DNA of 12,821 bases, taken from NCBI GenBank assembly GCA_007131945.1, contig SLPP01000236.1:1-12821 (forward strand). Direction: 5' to 3'. The DNA comes from Paracoccaceae bacterium. Its GTDB lineage: Bacteria; Pseudomonadota; Alphaproteobacteria; Rhodobacterales; Rhodobacteraceae. The notes under the pieces are model-generated. The model ran no database searches and was not told where the DNA came from. It worked only from the letters and a program-made list of their open reading frames with translations. Each line of letters starts with the position of its first letter. Position 1 is the first letter of the stretch. This document shows, in pieces, positions 1 through 7,793 of this stretch. A program made the translations under genes and the position numbers.

Positions 1-92
1 AGCGCCAGCAGGCCGAGCCAGAGCCAGCGCGCCCGGCCGGGCCGGTGCGGCCGGGCCGCCGCCGCGACGGCGCCGGGATCGGCGAGGCTCAC
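1..92 (-). CDS. ABC importer permease, ProW-like, N-terminal fragment
   Basis: Reading leftward from a GTG at 92, an open frame of 30 codons runs off the window edge. Its GTG overlaps the TGA of the upstream ATPase gene as GTGA, the usual translational coupling for subunits of one transporter. The visible N-terminus begins MSLADPGAVAAAARP (GTG read as Met), continues with an Arg/Pro-rich cytoplasmic stretch, and then enters a hydrophobic run (WLWLGLLAL) that should be the first membrane segment. No permease motif such as the EAA loop lies within the window, so the assignment rests on gene order (binding protein, ATPase, this gene), the overlap and the hydrophobic start. It would be the inner-membrane channel of the betaine-type importer encoded with the two genes upstream. 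The coding frame is reliable; the exact family is inferred. Confidence 0.6.
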   Translation of the reverse strand, partial: MSLADPGAVAAAARPHRPGRARWLWLGLLA

Positions 93-1117
93 GGCGACCT
101 CCGGCCGATCAGCACGTCGATCACCGCCTGGCGGTCGACATGGCCGATGATGCGCCCGGCCTCGTCGGCGACCGCGTGCGGCAGTGCGCTCGCCTCGATC
201 CGCGCCGCCACCTCCTCGACCCGCGCGCTGCGGGGCAGGGTGCCGGCCACCGTGCCCGGCGCCGGGCCGGGGCGCAGGATCGAGCCCAGCGTCACCACCT
301 TGGCGCGCACCACATGCGCGGTGAAGGCGGCGACGTAGTCGTCGGCCGGGTGCAGGACCAGCTCCTCGGGCGTGGCGATCTGGATCAGCGCGCCGTCCTT
401 CATGATCGCGATCCGGTCGGCGAGGCGGATCGCCTCGTCGAAATCGTGGGTGATGAAGACGATGGTCTTGCGCAGCAGTTTCTGCACGCGCAGGAACTCG
501 TCCTGCATCTCGCGCCGGATCAGCGGGTCGAGCGCCGAGAAGGGCTCGTCGAGGAACCAAAGTTCGGGCTCGGCGGCGAGCGAGCGGGCGATGCCGACGC
601 GCTGCTGCTGCCCGCCCGAGAGCTCGCGCGGGTAGTGCCCCTCGCGCCCCTCGAGCCCGACCAGCGCGATCACCTCGCGGGCGCGGGCCTCGCGGCGGGC
701 GCGGTCCATGCCCTGCACCTGCAGCGGGAAGGCGACGTTCTGCAGCACCGTCAGATGCGGCAGGAGCGCGAAATGCTGGAAGACCATGCCCATGCGGTGC
801 CGGCGGATCGCGATCAGCTCGCGCGGCGAGGCGCGCAACAGGTCGCGGCCCTCGAAGATCACCTCGCCCGCCGTCGGCTCCACGAGCCGCGACAGGCAGC
901 GTACCAGCGTCGACTTGCCCGAGCCCGAGAGCCCCATGATGACGAAGATCTCGCCGGCGCGGACCTCGAGATCGACGCCGCGCACCGCCGCGACATGGCC
1001 CGAGGCGCGCAGCGCCGTGGGGTCGGGGACGGCGCCGCCGCGCAGCTGCTCCGCCGGGTCGGGGCCGTAGATCTTCCAGACGTTGCGGCAGGCGAGGGTG
1101 ACGGCGGCCTGCGCCAT
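89..1117 (-). CDS. Betaine/proline-type ABC importer ATPase (ProV/OpuAA family)
   Basis: This 342-residue cytoplasmic ATPase would power an OpuA/ProU-type importer. Walker A GLSGSGKST lies at residues 62-70, the signature LSGGQQQR at 166-173, Walker B ending in LDEP near 186-192, and the switch His at 224 in FITHD. The N-terminal insertion before the core (residues about 18-42) and the FQHFALLPH Q-loop region are typical of ProV-like proteins. After the nucleotide-binding domain, residues about 270-342 form a short tail that resembles one CBS repeat (GRIIGHVDRQAVIDVL) rather than the full pair seen in the other ProV of this window. The start is the ATG at 1117, 23 bases after the binding-protein stop, with AGGG 8 bases upstream. 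The frame stays open beyond 1117 only because it is antisense-like shadow over the binding-protein gene. Substrate is probably a quaternary amine, but not certain. Confidence 0.9.
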   Translation of the reverse strand: MAQAAVTLACRNVWKIYGPDPAEQLRGGAVPDPTALRASGHVAAVRGVDLEVRAGEIFVIMGLSGSGKSTLVRCLSRLVEPTAGEVIFEGRDLLRASPRELIAIRRHRMGMVFQHFALLPHLTVLQNVAFPLQVQGMDRARREARAREVIALVGLEGREGHYPRELSGGQQQRVGIARSLAAEPELWFLDEPFSALDPLIRREMQDEFLRVQKLLRKTIVFITHDFDEAIRLADRIAIMKDGALIQIATPEELVLHPADDYVAAFTAHVVRAKVVTLGSILRPGPAPGTVAGTLPRSARVEEVAARIEASALPHAVADEAGRIIGHVDRQAVIDVLIGRRSP

Positions 1118-1140
1118 GGGCCGGGCCCTGGCGGCGGGGC

Positions 1141-2091
1141 TCAGTCGCCGATCCAGCCGCGCCAGACCGCCTCGTTCTCCCACAGCCAGTCCTCGACCAC
1201 GTCCTCGACCGCGCGGCCGTCGAGATCGACCTCGGCGATCAGCCCGCCCATCGTGTCGTTGTCGATGGTGAAGGCCTCGACCGCGGCGGCGGCGCCGGGC
1301 CATTTCCCGGCCAGCCCGGCCCAGGCGACCTTCCAGATCGGGCCGCGCGGCTTGCCGCAATCGTAGGCGAGGTCGGGATTGATGCCCCAGGCGGGGTCCT
1401 CGTAGCATTCGGGCGCGTATTCCGGGAACGCGACCCACTCGCCCTCGAATTTCAGCGGCGCCCAGTGCGGGGCGTAGACCCACAGCAGGATCGGCGCCTG
1501 CCGCTGATAGGCCGATTCGAGCTCGGCGAAGAGCGCGGCATCGGTGCCGGCATGGATCACCTCGTAATCCAGCCCCAGCGCCGCCACCCGCTCGGGGTCG
1601 AAGCCGCCCCAGGTCACCGGCCCGCCCAGGTAGCGCCCCTTCGGCGCGGTCTCGGCGGTGGCAAAGAGCGCGGCGCAGTCGTTCAGCGCCTGCCAGTCGG
1701 GCAGGCCGGGGCAGTCGTCCTTGACGTAGAGCGGGTACCACCACTCCTCGATCGCCTCCATCCCGGTCGGGCCGAGATTGACCACGGTGCCGGTGGCGAT
1801 CGCCGCGTCCATCGCCTCGCGGCCGGTCGTCTCCCACATCTCCATCGCGACATGCAGGTCGCCGGTGCGCAGCCCGGCGAACTGCGCCAGGTAGTCGGCC
1901 TGCACCAGCTCGACATTGTAGCCCGCCTCCTCGAGCACGCGGGCCATGATGTTCGTGGTGATCAGCTGGCCGGTCCAGTCGTGCAGCGTCAGGCGGATCG
2001 GATCGGCGGATTCGACCTGCGCCAGCGCCGGCGCCGAGACGGCGGCACTGGCGATCACCGCGACCGACGCCAGCAATGTCCTCAGTTTCAT
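1141..2091 (-). CDS. Periplasmic substrate-binding protein, OpuAC/ProX superfamily (betaine/choline type)
   Basis: This 316-residue protein starts with a clear Sec signal peptide (MKLRTLLASVAVIASAAVSA, cleavage after PALA near residue 24). The mature part is an OpuAC-type ligand-binding fold, with HDWTGQ near 37-42, MEMWETT at 83-89, EEWWYPLY at 115-122 and LLWVYAPHW at 202-210. Trp 86, 117/118, 204 and 210 are candidates for an aromatic cage around a quaternary ammonium group. Four cysteines (127, 139, 229, 245) could form two disulfides in the periplasm. It is clearly different from the ProX at 8420-9466. Related proteins are annotated for glycine betaine or choline, and one OpuAC-like binding protein (AepX) is known to bind 2-aminoethylphosphonate, so the ligand stays open. 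The start is supported by GGAGG 8 bases before the ATG. It is the first gene of its operon. Confidence 0.9.
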   Translation of the reverse strand: MKLRTLLASVAVIASAAVSAPALAQVESADPIRLTLHDWTGQLITTNIMARVLEEAGYNVELVQADYLAQFAGLRTGDLHVAMEMWETTGREAMDAAIATGTVVNLGPTGMEAIEEWWYPLYVKDDCPGLPDWQALNDCAALFATAETAPKGRYLGGPVTWGGFDPERVAALGLDYEVIHAGTDAALFAELESAYQRQAPILLWVYAPHWAPLKFEGEWVAFPEYAPECYEDPAWGINPDLAYDCGKPRGPIWKVAWAGLAGKWPGAAAAVEAFTIDNDTMGGLIAEVDLDGRAVEDVVEDWLWENEAVWRGWIGD

Positions 2092-2108
2092 GACCCGTTC
2101 CTCCCCCT

Positions 2109-2132
2109 GATGCGGCCCCCGATGCGGCCCCC
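2109..2132. repeat. Perfect tandem duplication of a 12-bp unit
   Basis: GATGCGGCCCCC occurs twice head to tail (2109-2120 and 2121-2132), lying immediately upstream of the ribosome binding site of the minus-strand binding-protein gene and so inside its expected 5' leader. It may be a replication-slippage duplication. No function is shown. Confidence 0.75.
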
Positions 2133-2143
2133 TGACGCGTCAG
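2132..2143. promoter_or_regulatory. 12-bp perfect palindrome, candidate operator upstream of the binding-protein gene
   Basis: CTGACGCGTCAG is a perfect palindrome 41 bases upstream of the minus-strand ATG at 2091, in the gap between divergent genes. If transcription of the binding-protein gene starts near 2153, as a TTGACC box at 2189-2184 would allow (with a poor -10, CACCTT, 17 bases further on), the palindrome falls just downstream of the start point, a common repressor position. The palindrome is a fact; the operator role is inference. Confidence 0.35.
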
Positions 2144-2280
2144 TGACCGCGAGCCCGAAAAAGGTGCCGCAGCGATCGGCGCGGGTCAACAGATTTCGGA
2201 CATTCCTGTTGCTTTCGCGTCTGGTTTGCGGAAGGAATATGTGGAACGCTTGGGTTTTCCGGCGAAACCGCAGGTCTGCC

Positions 2281-3060
2281 ATGGATGCCTCGCCGCGCGC
2301 GCGCGCGATTCTCGACGAGCTTGCCGCCACCGGCGCGGGGCGGATCGCCGAGCTGTCGCGCCGGCTCGGCGTCACCGAGGAGACGATCCGCCGCAATGTC
2401 CGGCAGATGGAGGCCGCGGGGCTGGTGACGCGGGTGCATGGCGGCGTGCGGCTGCGCGAGCGGGTGGGCGAGCCGAGCTTCGCCCAGCGCTTCGCCGAGA
2501 ACGCGCCCGCCAAGCGCCGCATCGCCCGCCACCTTGCCGGCATGATAGCTGATGGCGCGACGCTGTTTCTGGACATCGGCTCGACCACCGCGCATGTCGC
2601 GCAGGCGCTGCGCGCCCGGCACGGGCTGATGGTGGTGACCAATTCGCTCGCCGTGGCGCAGGCGCTGGTTAGCCATAACGGCAACCGCGTCTTCATGGCC
2701 GGGGGCGAGCTGCGCGCGCACGACGCCGGCGCCTTCGGCGACGAGGCGATGGCCTTCGTGCGCCAGTTCCGTGTCCGCCACGCGGTGCTCTCGGCCGCCG
2801 CGGTGCAGCCCGATGCCGGCTTCACGCTGCACGATCTGCGCGAGGCCGAGTTCTCGCGCGCGATCATCGAGGCGGCGGAACAGGCGATCATCGCCGCCGA
2901 TGCCAGCAAGTTCGCCCGCCGGGCGCCGATCCGGATCACCGATCCCGGGCGCATCGCGCGGCTGGTCACCGACGCCCCGCCGCCGGCGCCGATCGCGCGG
3001 CTCCTCGCCGCGGCCGGGGTCGAGACGGTGATCGCGCCGCCGATCGAGGCGGCGGCATGA
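2281..3060 (+). CDS. DeoR-family transcriptional repressor
   Basis: This 259-residue regulator has the standard DeoR layout. An N-terminal winged helix-turn-helix (residues about 8-57) contains the family signature VTEETIRRNVRQMEAAGLVTR followed by VHGG. A C-terminal DeoRC sensor domain carries DIGSTT (98-103), VVTNSLAVA (118-126), MAGGELR (139-145) and ADASKF (206-211). Members usually repress sugar, polyol or nucleoside pathways and are relieved by a phosphorylated intermediate that binds the C-terminal domain. ATG 2281 was chosen because it gives the usual short lead into the first helix and has AGG six bases upstream. An in-frame ATG at 2239 would add 14 residues, but its GGAAGGA is only two bases away. 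The stop overlaps the phosphatase start as ATGA, so the two are co-translated. It probably controls the plus-strand operon; it could also act on the divergent importer. The one family oddity is Asn in RRNV, where Asp is more common. Confidence 0.93.
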   Translation: MDASPRARAILDELAATGAGRIAELSRRLGVTEETIRRNVRQMEAAGLVTRVHGGVRLRERVGEPSFAQRFAENAPAKRRIARHLAGMIADGATLFLDIGSTTAHVAQALRARHGLMVVTNSLAVAQALVSHNGNRVFMAGGELRAHDAGAFGDEAMAFVRQFRVRHAVLSAAAVQPDAGFTLHDLREAEFSRAIIEAAEQAIIAADASKFARRAPIRITDPGRIARLVTDAPPPAPIARLLAAAGVETVIAPPIEAAA

Positions 3061-3836
3061 CCCTGCCCGCGGCCGACATCGCCGAATTCCTCGGCGCGGC
3101 GAAGGATCTCGCCGCCTCGGCCGCGCCGGTGGCGCTGCGCCATTTCCGCCGCCCGCTCGCCGTTGAGGCGAAGGTCGACACGAGCCCCGTCACCGAGGCC
3201 GACCGCGAGACCGAGGCGCATCTGCGCGCCGCCATCCGCGCCCGCTTTCCCGACCACGGCATCGTCGGCGAGGAATTCGGCGCCGAGGCGCAAGGGGCCG
3301 CCTTCGTCTGGACGCTCGACCCGATCGACGGGACCAAGAGCTTCCTTTCGGGCCACCCGCTCTGGGGCACGCTGATCGCGCTGTCGCATCGCGGCCGGCC
3401 GATCCTCGGCGTGATCTCGATGCCGGCCTTGGGCGAGGTCATGTATGGCGGGCCGGGCCTCGGCTGCCGGCTCGACGGACGCCCGGTGCAGGCCCGCCCG
3501 GCGCCGCCCTTGGCCGAAGCCTTCGTGATGATCAACGAATTGCCGCGCATCCTCGCCGCGCATCCGGCGCAGGCGGCGCGGCTTCTCGCGGCGGGCCGGT
3601 TCCCGCGCGCCGCCGCCGACTGCTATTCCTATCTGCAGTTCGCCGCCGGCTGGGTCGATGCGGTCGTCGATTGCGGGCTGCAGCCCTATGACTGGCTGGC
3701 GGTCCTGCCGCTGGTCGAGGCGGCGGGCGGCCGGATCACCGACTGGCAGGGCCGGCCGCTGGGTCCGGAGTCGGACGGCCGCGTCCTGGCGGCGCGGCCG
3801 GAACTGCACGCGGAGCTGCTCGCATGCCTGGCGTGA
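3057..3836 (+). CDS. Inositol-monophosphatase family phosphatase (HisN-like)
   Basis: This 259-residue soluble phosphatase has all the metal-site motifs of the IMPase superfamily: DTSPVTEADRETE at 41-53, GEEFG at 71-75 (Glu 72 as ligand), WTLDPIDGTKSFLSG at 85-99 (Asp 88 and Asp 91), and PYDWLAVLPLVEAAGG at 210-225 (Asp 212). The catalytic set is complete, so it should be an active Mg-dependent phosphomonoesterase. The DPIDGTKSF form and ADCYSYL (188-194) recall HisN-type histidinol-phosphate phosphatases, and many such genes are annotated that way. Here no histidine gene is nearby. Instead it overlaps a DeoR regulator by four bases (ATGA) and precedes a transporter of a family known for phosphorylated ligands. 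A role in removing phosphate from the imported compound is therefore more likely than histidine synthesis, but that is inference. The nearest upstream purine-rich sequence is weak, consistent with translational coupling. Confidence 0.9.
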   Translation: MTLPAADIAEFLGAAKDLAASAAPVALRHFRRPLAVEAKVDTSPVTEADRETEAHLRAAIRARFPDHGIVGEEFGAEAQGAAFVWTLDPIDGTKSFLSGHPLWGTLIALSHRGRPILGVISMPALGEVMYGGPGLGCRLDGRPVQARPAPPLAEAFVMINELPRILAAHPAQAARLLAAGRFPRAAADCYSYLQFAAGWVDAVVDCGLQPYDWLAVLPLVEAAGGRITDWQGRPLGPESDGRVLAARPELHAELLACLA

Positions 3837-3880
3837 CGGCATTTCGCGCCCGGAACCGCCCCGCGCGCGGCGCGGGCGCA

Positions 3881-3896
3881 TTTCGTTGTTGTTTCG
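3881..3896. promoter_or_regulatory. Candidate DeoR-family operator with repeated TTTCG boxes
   Basis: In the 167-base gap before the transporter genes, TTTCG occurs at 3881-3885 and again at 3892-3896, in the same orientation, separated by TTGTTG. Several DeoR-family repressors (AgaR and GlpR types) bind arrays of TTTCG-like direct repeats, and the adjacent operon gene is a DeoR-family protein. The boxes overlap the best candidate -35 region. Two further TTTCG boxes (2194-2198 and 2213-2217) lie upstream of the regulator gene itself. Confidence 0.4.
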
Positions 3897-3916
3897 TCAC
3901 AAGGCGCATCTATCAT
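3886..3916 (+). promoter_or_regulatory. Candidate promoter for the transporter genes
   Basis: A TATCAT (3911-3916, five of six matches to TATAAT) sits downstream of TTGTTG (3886-3891, spacing 19) or TTGTTT (3889-3894, spacing 16). Neither -35 is strong. This is the most AT-rich stretch of the gap and would give a leader of about 80 bases before the ATG at 4004. It would allow the transporter to be transcribed separately from the regulator and phosphatase, in addition to any readthrough. Confidence 0.3.
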
Positions 3917-4003
3917 CGGCGCGGTCAGGGGCCGGCCGAGTCCGGTCGGGCATTTCGCCCGACCATCGCCCGGGTTCAGGATTTCAACAGGGGAGACAGG
4001 GAA

Positions 4004-5032
4004 ATGACCTCACAACAGGGACGACCCGGCTGGCGCGCGGCACTCGCCGCGGGCGCGCTTGCACTTTCGCTGGGCGCGGCGGCGCAGGCCGACTCGATCA
4101 CCGTCTACACCTCCTACGAGGAGGACGAGCTGACCGCCTTTCTCGACCGCATGCGCCAGGACCTGCCGGATCTGACGGTCAACGTGCTGCGCCTGTCGAC
4201 GGGCGACCTGATGGCGCGCATCCTCGCCGAATCGGGCAATCCCCAGCATGACGTGATCTGGGGCTGGGCGGTCACCTCGATGATCGACCCGCGGATCAGC
4301 GAAATGATCGAGCCCTACGCGCCGGCGAATATCGACCGCGTGCCCGAACGCTTCCGCGACCCCGAGGGGCGCTGGTTCGCGGTCACCGGCTACATGGGCG
4401 CCTTCTGCGTCAACAACGAGGTGCTGGAGGCCAGGGGCCTGCCGATGCCGACCTCCTGGGCGGACCTGACCGATCCCGCCTTCGCGGGCGAGGTGGTGAT
4501 GCCCAACCCGGCCAGTTCCGGCACCGGCTACCTGCAGATCGCCTCGCTCCTGCAGATGATGGGCGAGGAGGAGGGCTGGGAATTCCTGCGCGCCCTCGAC
4601 GCCAACATCGCGCAGTACATCAAGTCGGGCTCGCGACCCTGCAACGTCGCCAGCCAGGGCGAATACGCCGTCGGCGCCTCCTTCGCGCTGCGCGCGATCA
4701 AGAACATCGACGAGGGCTACCCGATCACCATGGTGATCCCCGCCGAGGGCACCGGCAACGAGCTCGAGGCGAACGCCCTGATGGCCAGCTCGCAGAACAA
4801 GGAGGCGGCGCAGCGCTTCCTCGACTGGACGCTCAGCGATTCGGCGGTGGACGAGTACTTCAAGTGGAAGGAGATCGTCACCATCACCGGCGGCGCGATC
4901 CCGCAGAGCTTCCTCGATGCCGGCCTGCCCGAGGACATCGCCTCGGTCATGTGGCCGATGGACTTCGCCTGGTCGGCCGAGAACCGCGACCGGATCCTGG
5001 CGCAGTGGCAGGAAGAGTTCGAGGACGAGTGA
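4004..5032 (+). CDS. Periplasmic binding protein of AfuA / putative 2-aminoethylphosphonate (PhnS2) type
   Basis: This 342-residue protein begins with a signal peptide (Arg 7 and Arg 11, hydrophobic core 12-26, cleavage near AQA 27-29). The mature N-terminus [13 protein letters not shown] is typical of the FbpA-like class of binding proteins. [10 protein letters not shown] (168-177), [14 protein letters not shown] (247-260) and [10 protein letters not shown] (294-303) match the branch annotated as putative 2-aminoethylphosphonate binding proteins and its relative AfuA, which binds hexose phosphates. The adjacent tyrosine pair that binds ferric iron in FbpA is not evident, so an iron role is unlikely. 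GGGGAGACAGGG precedes the ATG and supports this start. The co-directional phosphatase and DeoR genes fit a phosphorylated ligand. The exact ligand is unknown. The C-terminus is acidic (EEFEDE). Confidence 0.85.
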   Translation: MTSQQGRPGWRAALAAGALALSLGAAAQADSITVYTSYEEDELTAFLDRMRQDLPDLTVNVLRLSTGDLMARILAESGNPQHDVIWGWAVTSMIDPRISEMIEPYAPANIDRVPERFRDPEGRWFAVTGYMGAFCVNNEVLEARGLPMPTSWADLTDPAFAGEVVMPNPASSGTGYLQIASLLQMMGEEEGWEFLRALDANIAQYIKSGSRPCNVASQGEYAVGASFALRAIKNIDEGYPITMVIPAEGTGNELEANALMASSQNKEAAQRFLDWTLSDSAVDEYFKWKEIVTITGGAIPQSFLDAGLPEDIASVMWPMDFAWSAENRDRILAQWQEEFEDE

Positions 5033-5035
5033 GAC

Positions 5036-5075
5036 CGCGCGCCGGGGCGGTCCCCGCCACCGCCCCGGCAGCGCG
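5036..5075 (+). other. Very stable intergenic hairpin between binding-protein and ATPase genes
   Basis: Four bases after the binding-protein stop, GCCGGGGCGGT (5041-5051) pairs perfectly with ACCGCCCCGGC (5059-5069) around a 7-base loop. CGCGC (5036-5040) extends the stem with GCGCG (5071-5075) across one bulged A at 5070, giving 16 base pairs. No U-tract follows, so it is not a classical terminator. Such structures after binding-protein genes often protect the upstream mRNA and keep the binding protein in excess over the membrane subunits; that role is inferred here. Confidence 0.7.
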
Positions 5076-5090
5076 CGACGGACCAACACG

Positions 5091-6119
5091 ATGAGCCTGC
5101 GCATTTCCGACGTGACCAAGCGGTTCGGCCCGCTGACCGCGCTCGACAAGGTCTCGCTCGAGATCGGGCGCGGCGAATTCGTCTGCTTCCTCGGCCCGTC
5201 GGGCTGCGGCAAGACCACGCTCCTGCGGGTCATCGCCGGGCTCGAGGAGGCCGATTCGGGCCGGGTCGATCTCGATGGCCGGGATCTCATCGACCTGCCG
5301 GCCCAGGCGCGCAATTTCGGCGTCGTCTTCCAGAGCTATTCGCTGTTTCCCAACATGTCGGCGGCGCGCAACATCGCCTACGGGCTGGAATGCCGCCGCC
5401 GCCCGAAGGCCGAGATCGCCGCGCGGGTCGACGAGATGCTCGACCTCGTCGGACTTCGCGATCATGCGAACAAGCTCCCCGCCCAGCTCTCTGGCGGCCA
5501 GCAGCAGCGCATCGCGCTCGCCCGCGCGCTCGCCCCCGATCCGCAGATGCTGCTTCTTGACGAGCCGCTCTCGGCGCTCGACGCCAAGGTGCGCGAGGAT
5601 CTGCGGCTCGAGATCCGCGCGCTGCAGCAGCGGCTCGGCATCACCACGATCATGGTCACCCACGACCAGGAAGAGGCGCTGACCATGGCCGACCGGATCG
5701 TGGTCATGCGCGCCGGAAGGATCGAGCAGGTGGGCTCGGGCCGCGATCTCTACGAACGCCCGGCCAGCCGCTTCGTCGCCGAGTTCATCGGCCGGCTGAA
5801 CGTGCTGCCGCTGAACGGGGCGGCGCCGAACCTGACCTTGCCGCTGCCCGCGGGCGCGGGAAGGCCGGGCGCGGTCGGCATAAGGCCCGAGGCGGTGCGG
5901 TTGCACGCCGAAGGCACGCAGGGGGCGAACCACGTGCCGGTGCAGGTGGCGCAGGTCGTCTTCCTCGGCAACCTGACGCAGCTCGTGCTCGATGCCGGGC
6001 CGGACTGGCCGCCCTTCGTCGCCGAGACCCAGGGCGCCGGCGCCCGCGCGGCCGCGCCCGGCGCGGCGCTGGTCGCCGAACTGCCGGCCGAGGCGCTGCA
6101 GGTGCTCGAATGGCGGTGA
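5091..6119 (+). CDS. ABC importer ATPase, phosphonate/sugar-phosphate (AfuC/PhnT2) type
   Basis: This 342-residue ATPase belongs to the CUT1/FbpC-like group with a C-terminal TOBE region. Walker [10 protein letters not shown] lies at 35-43, the Q-loop at FQSYSLFPN (80-88), signature LSGGQQQR at 133-140, Walker B LLLDEP at 154-159, and switch His 191 in [14 protein letters not shown]. From about 260 ([11 protein letters not shown]) to the end there is a TOBE-like domain that in relatives contributes to regulation or substrate sensing. It energises the double permease encoded downstream. The ATG at 5091 is preceded only by a weak GGA, and the intergenic hairpin ends 15 bases before it, so translation may be lower than for the binding protein. 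Its stop overlaps the permease start by 10 bases. Annotation as an iron transporter is possible from the family alone but is not favoured by the neighbourhood. Confidence 0.9.
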   Translation: MSLRISDVTKRFGPLTALDKVSLEIGRGEFVCFLGPSGCGKTTLLRVIAGLEEADSGRVDLDGRDLIDLPAQARNFGVVFQSYSLFPNMSAARNIAYGLECRRRPKAEIAARVDEMLDLVGLRDHANKLPAQLSGGQQQRIALARALAPDPQMLLLDEPLSALDAKVREDLRLEIRALQQRLGITTIMVTHDQEEALTMADRIVVMRAGRIEQVGSGRDLYERPASRFVAEFIGRLNVLPLNGAAPNLTLPLPAGAGRPGAVGIRPEAVRLHAEGTQGANHVPVQVAQVVFLGNLTQLVLDAGPDWPPFVAETQGAGARAAAPGAALVAELPAEALQVLEWR

Positions 6120-7789
6120 TCGCCGAGGACCGCGCGCCGCGCGCCCGGCTGCGGGCCAACCGCCACGCGCCGGTGCTGATCGGCACGCTTCTGGTCGGCG
6201 TGCCGCTCGTCGTTTTCGTGCTCTGGCCGCTCGCCGCGATCCTGCTGCGCAGCTTCGCCACGCCCGAGGGGCTGGGGCTCGACAACTACCTCTCGGTGAT
6301 GGGCACGCCGCGCTTCCGGCGCATCCTGTGGAACTCGCTCGACGTCACCCTGGTCTCGACGGTTATCGCGGTCGGGGCGGCCTATGTCTTCGCCTACGGG
6401 GTGCAGCGCAGCCTGATGCCGGGCAAGGCGCTCTACCGCTTCCTCGTGCTGGTCCCGCTCTTCGCGCCGTCGCTGGTGCAGGCGCAGGGGCTGGTGCTGC
6501 TGTTTGGCCGCAACGGGCTGATCAACCGCAGCTTCGGCACCTCGATCGACATCTACGGCTACTGGGGCATCGTCCTGGCGATGGTGCTCTACGTGCTGCC
6601 CTATGCCTTCCTGATCCTGTCGACCGCACTCGCCGTCGCCGACCAGCGGCTCTACGAATCGGCGCGGATGCTCGGCGCCGGGCCGTGGCGGATCTTCCGC
6701 ACGATCACGCTGCCCGCGACCCGCTACGGGCTCGCCGCGGCGATCTTCGTCTGCTTCACGCTGGTGATCACCGATTTCGGCAATCCGATGGTGATTGGCG
6801 CCAATTACAACGTGCTGGCGACCGAGATCTACAACCAGGTCATCGGCCAGGCGAATTTCGAGCGCGGCACGGTGATCGGCATGGTGCTGCTGGTCCCCGC
6901 CGCCATCGCCGCGATCTGGGAGAAATACCTCAGCCGGCGGCAATACGCGCTGATCTCGGACCAGTCGAAGCCGCTCGAGATCCGCCGGCATCCGGTCCGC
7001 GACTGGGCCTTCTCGGCCTTCTGCGGCTTCGTCTGCCTCGCCATCCTCGCGGTCGTCGCGGTGGTCGTCTACGCCAGCTTCGTCCATCTCTGGCCCTACC
7101 GGATGACCTTCTCGCTGCGCCACTACCGCTTCGACGTGCAGAACGGCATCCAGCCGCTGTGGAACTCGATCTACATCTCGCTGATGGCGGCGGCGGTCGG
7201 TGTCGTCGTGGTCACCGCCGCCTCCTACGTCATCGAGAAGCTGAAATCGCCGGCGACGCGCTGGCTCTACTTCCTGTCGATCCTGCCGGCGGCGGTGCCG
7301 GGGATGGTGCTGGGCCTGGGCTACGTGCTCGCCTTCAACAACCCCGCGAACCCGATCTACATGATCTACGGCACGCTCCTGATCATCGCGCTCGCGAATG
7401 TCTACTACTACCACGCGCAGGGTTTCCTGATCGCCTCGACCAGCCTCAAGCAGGTCTCGGGCTCGTTCGACGAGGCCTCGGCCAGCCTCGGCGGCTCGCG
7501 CATGCAGACGCTGTGGAAGGTGACGCTGCCGCTGATCGCGCCGACGCTCGTCGGCGTCGCGGTCTTCTTCTTCATGCGCTCGATGGTGACGCTCTCGGCG
7601 GTGATCTTCCTGATCACGCCGCAGACCCAGGTGGCGGCGGTCTCGGTGCTGCTGCTCGAGGATCGCGGCGCGACCAACCAGGCGGCGGCCTTCTCGGTCT
7701 GCATCATGGCGACGGTGCTGGGCGTGCTTCTGGTCGTGCGCGGCGCGCTCTGGGCGCTGGGCTGGAAGGACGTGCGGCTGATCCGCTGA
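6110..7789 (+). CDS. Fused double permease of the ABC importer (FbpB/PhnU2 type)
   Basis: This 559-residue inner-membrane protein consists of two homologous permease halves in one chain, with about 12 membrane segments. Each half has a cytoplasmic EAA loop that docks with the ATPase: [19 protein letters not shown] at 181-199 with LPATRYG after it, and [19 protein letters not shown] at 453-471 with LPLIAPT after it. Hydrophobic segments are obvious at about 22-46, 76-98, 110-132, 151-173, 207-227 and 253-270, and again from about 300 to 545. The linker near 271-298 is polar and charged. A single fused permease of this size is characteristic of the ferric-ion, thiamine and putative aminoethylphosphonate importer group; the length and the [16 protein letters not shown] segment suit the last. 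The start ATG lies inside the ATPase gene (10-base overlap), indicating coupled translation. Confidence 0.9.
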   Translation: MAVIAEDRAPRARLRANRHAPVLIGTLLVGVPLVVFVLWPLAAILLRSFATPEGLGLDNYLSVMGTPRFRRILWNSLDVTLVSTVIAVGAAYVFAYGVQRSLMPGKALYRFLVLVPLFAPSLVQAQGLVLLFGRNGLINRSFGTSIDIYGYWGIVLAMVLYVLPYAFLILSTALAVADQRLYESARMLGAGPWRIFRTITLPATRYGLAAAIFVCFTLVITDFGNPMVIGANYNVLATEIYNQVIGQANFERGTVIGMVLLVPAAIAAIWEKYLSRRQYALISDQSKPLEIRRHPVRDWAFSAFCGFVCLAILAVVAVVVYASFVHLWPYRMTFSLRHYRFDVQNGIQPLWNSIYISLMAAAVGVVVVTAASYVIEKLKSPATRWLYFLSILPAAVPGMVLGLGYVLAFNNPANPIYMIYGTLLIIALANVYYYHAQGFLIASTSLKQVSGSFDEASASLGGSRMQTLWKVTLPLIAPTLVGVAVFFFMRSMVTLSAVIFLITPQTQVAAVSVLLLEDRGATNQAAAFSVCIMATVLGVLLVVRGALWALGWKDVRLIR

Positions 7790-7793
7790 GGAC

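Noticed and set aside
1118..1837. N-terminal extension of the minus-strand ATPase frame up to 1837
   Set aside because: It overlaps the binding-protein gene in the same direction in another frame, is Arg/Gly-rich without domains, and the true start at 1117 has a ribosome binding site and aligns with ProV-like N-termini.
2253..2269. GGTTT and AAACC inverted repeat just before the regulator start
   Set aside because: Only five-base arms, within sequence that would be coding if the upstream ATG is used; too weak to call as an operator.
2088..3881. 597-codon minus-strand open frame opposite the regulator and phosphatase genes
   Set aside because: A composition shadow typical of high-GC DNA; its translation is Arg/Ala/Gly-rich with no domain, while the plus strand encodes two clear protein families there.
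4004..7789. Ferric-iron importer (FbpABC) annotation
   Set aside because: The fold and fused permease fit that superfamily, but the iron-binding tyrosine pair is not evident and the phosphatase/DeoR context points to a phosphorylated ligand.
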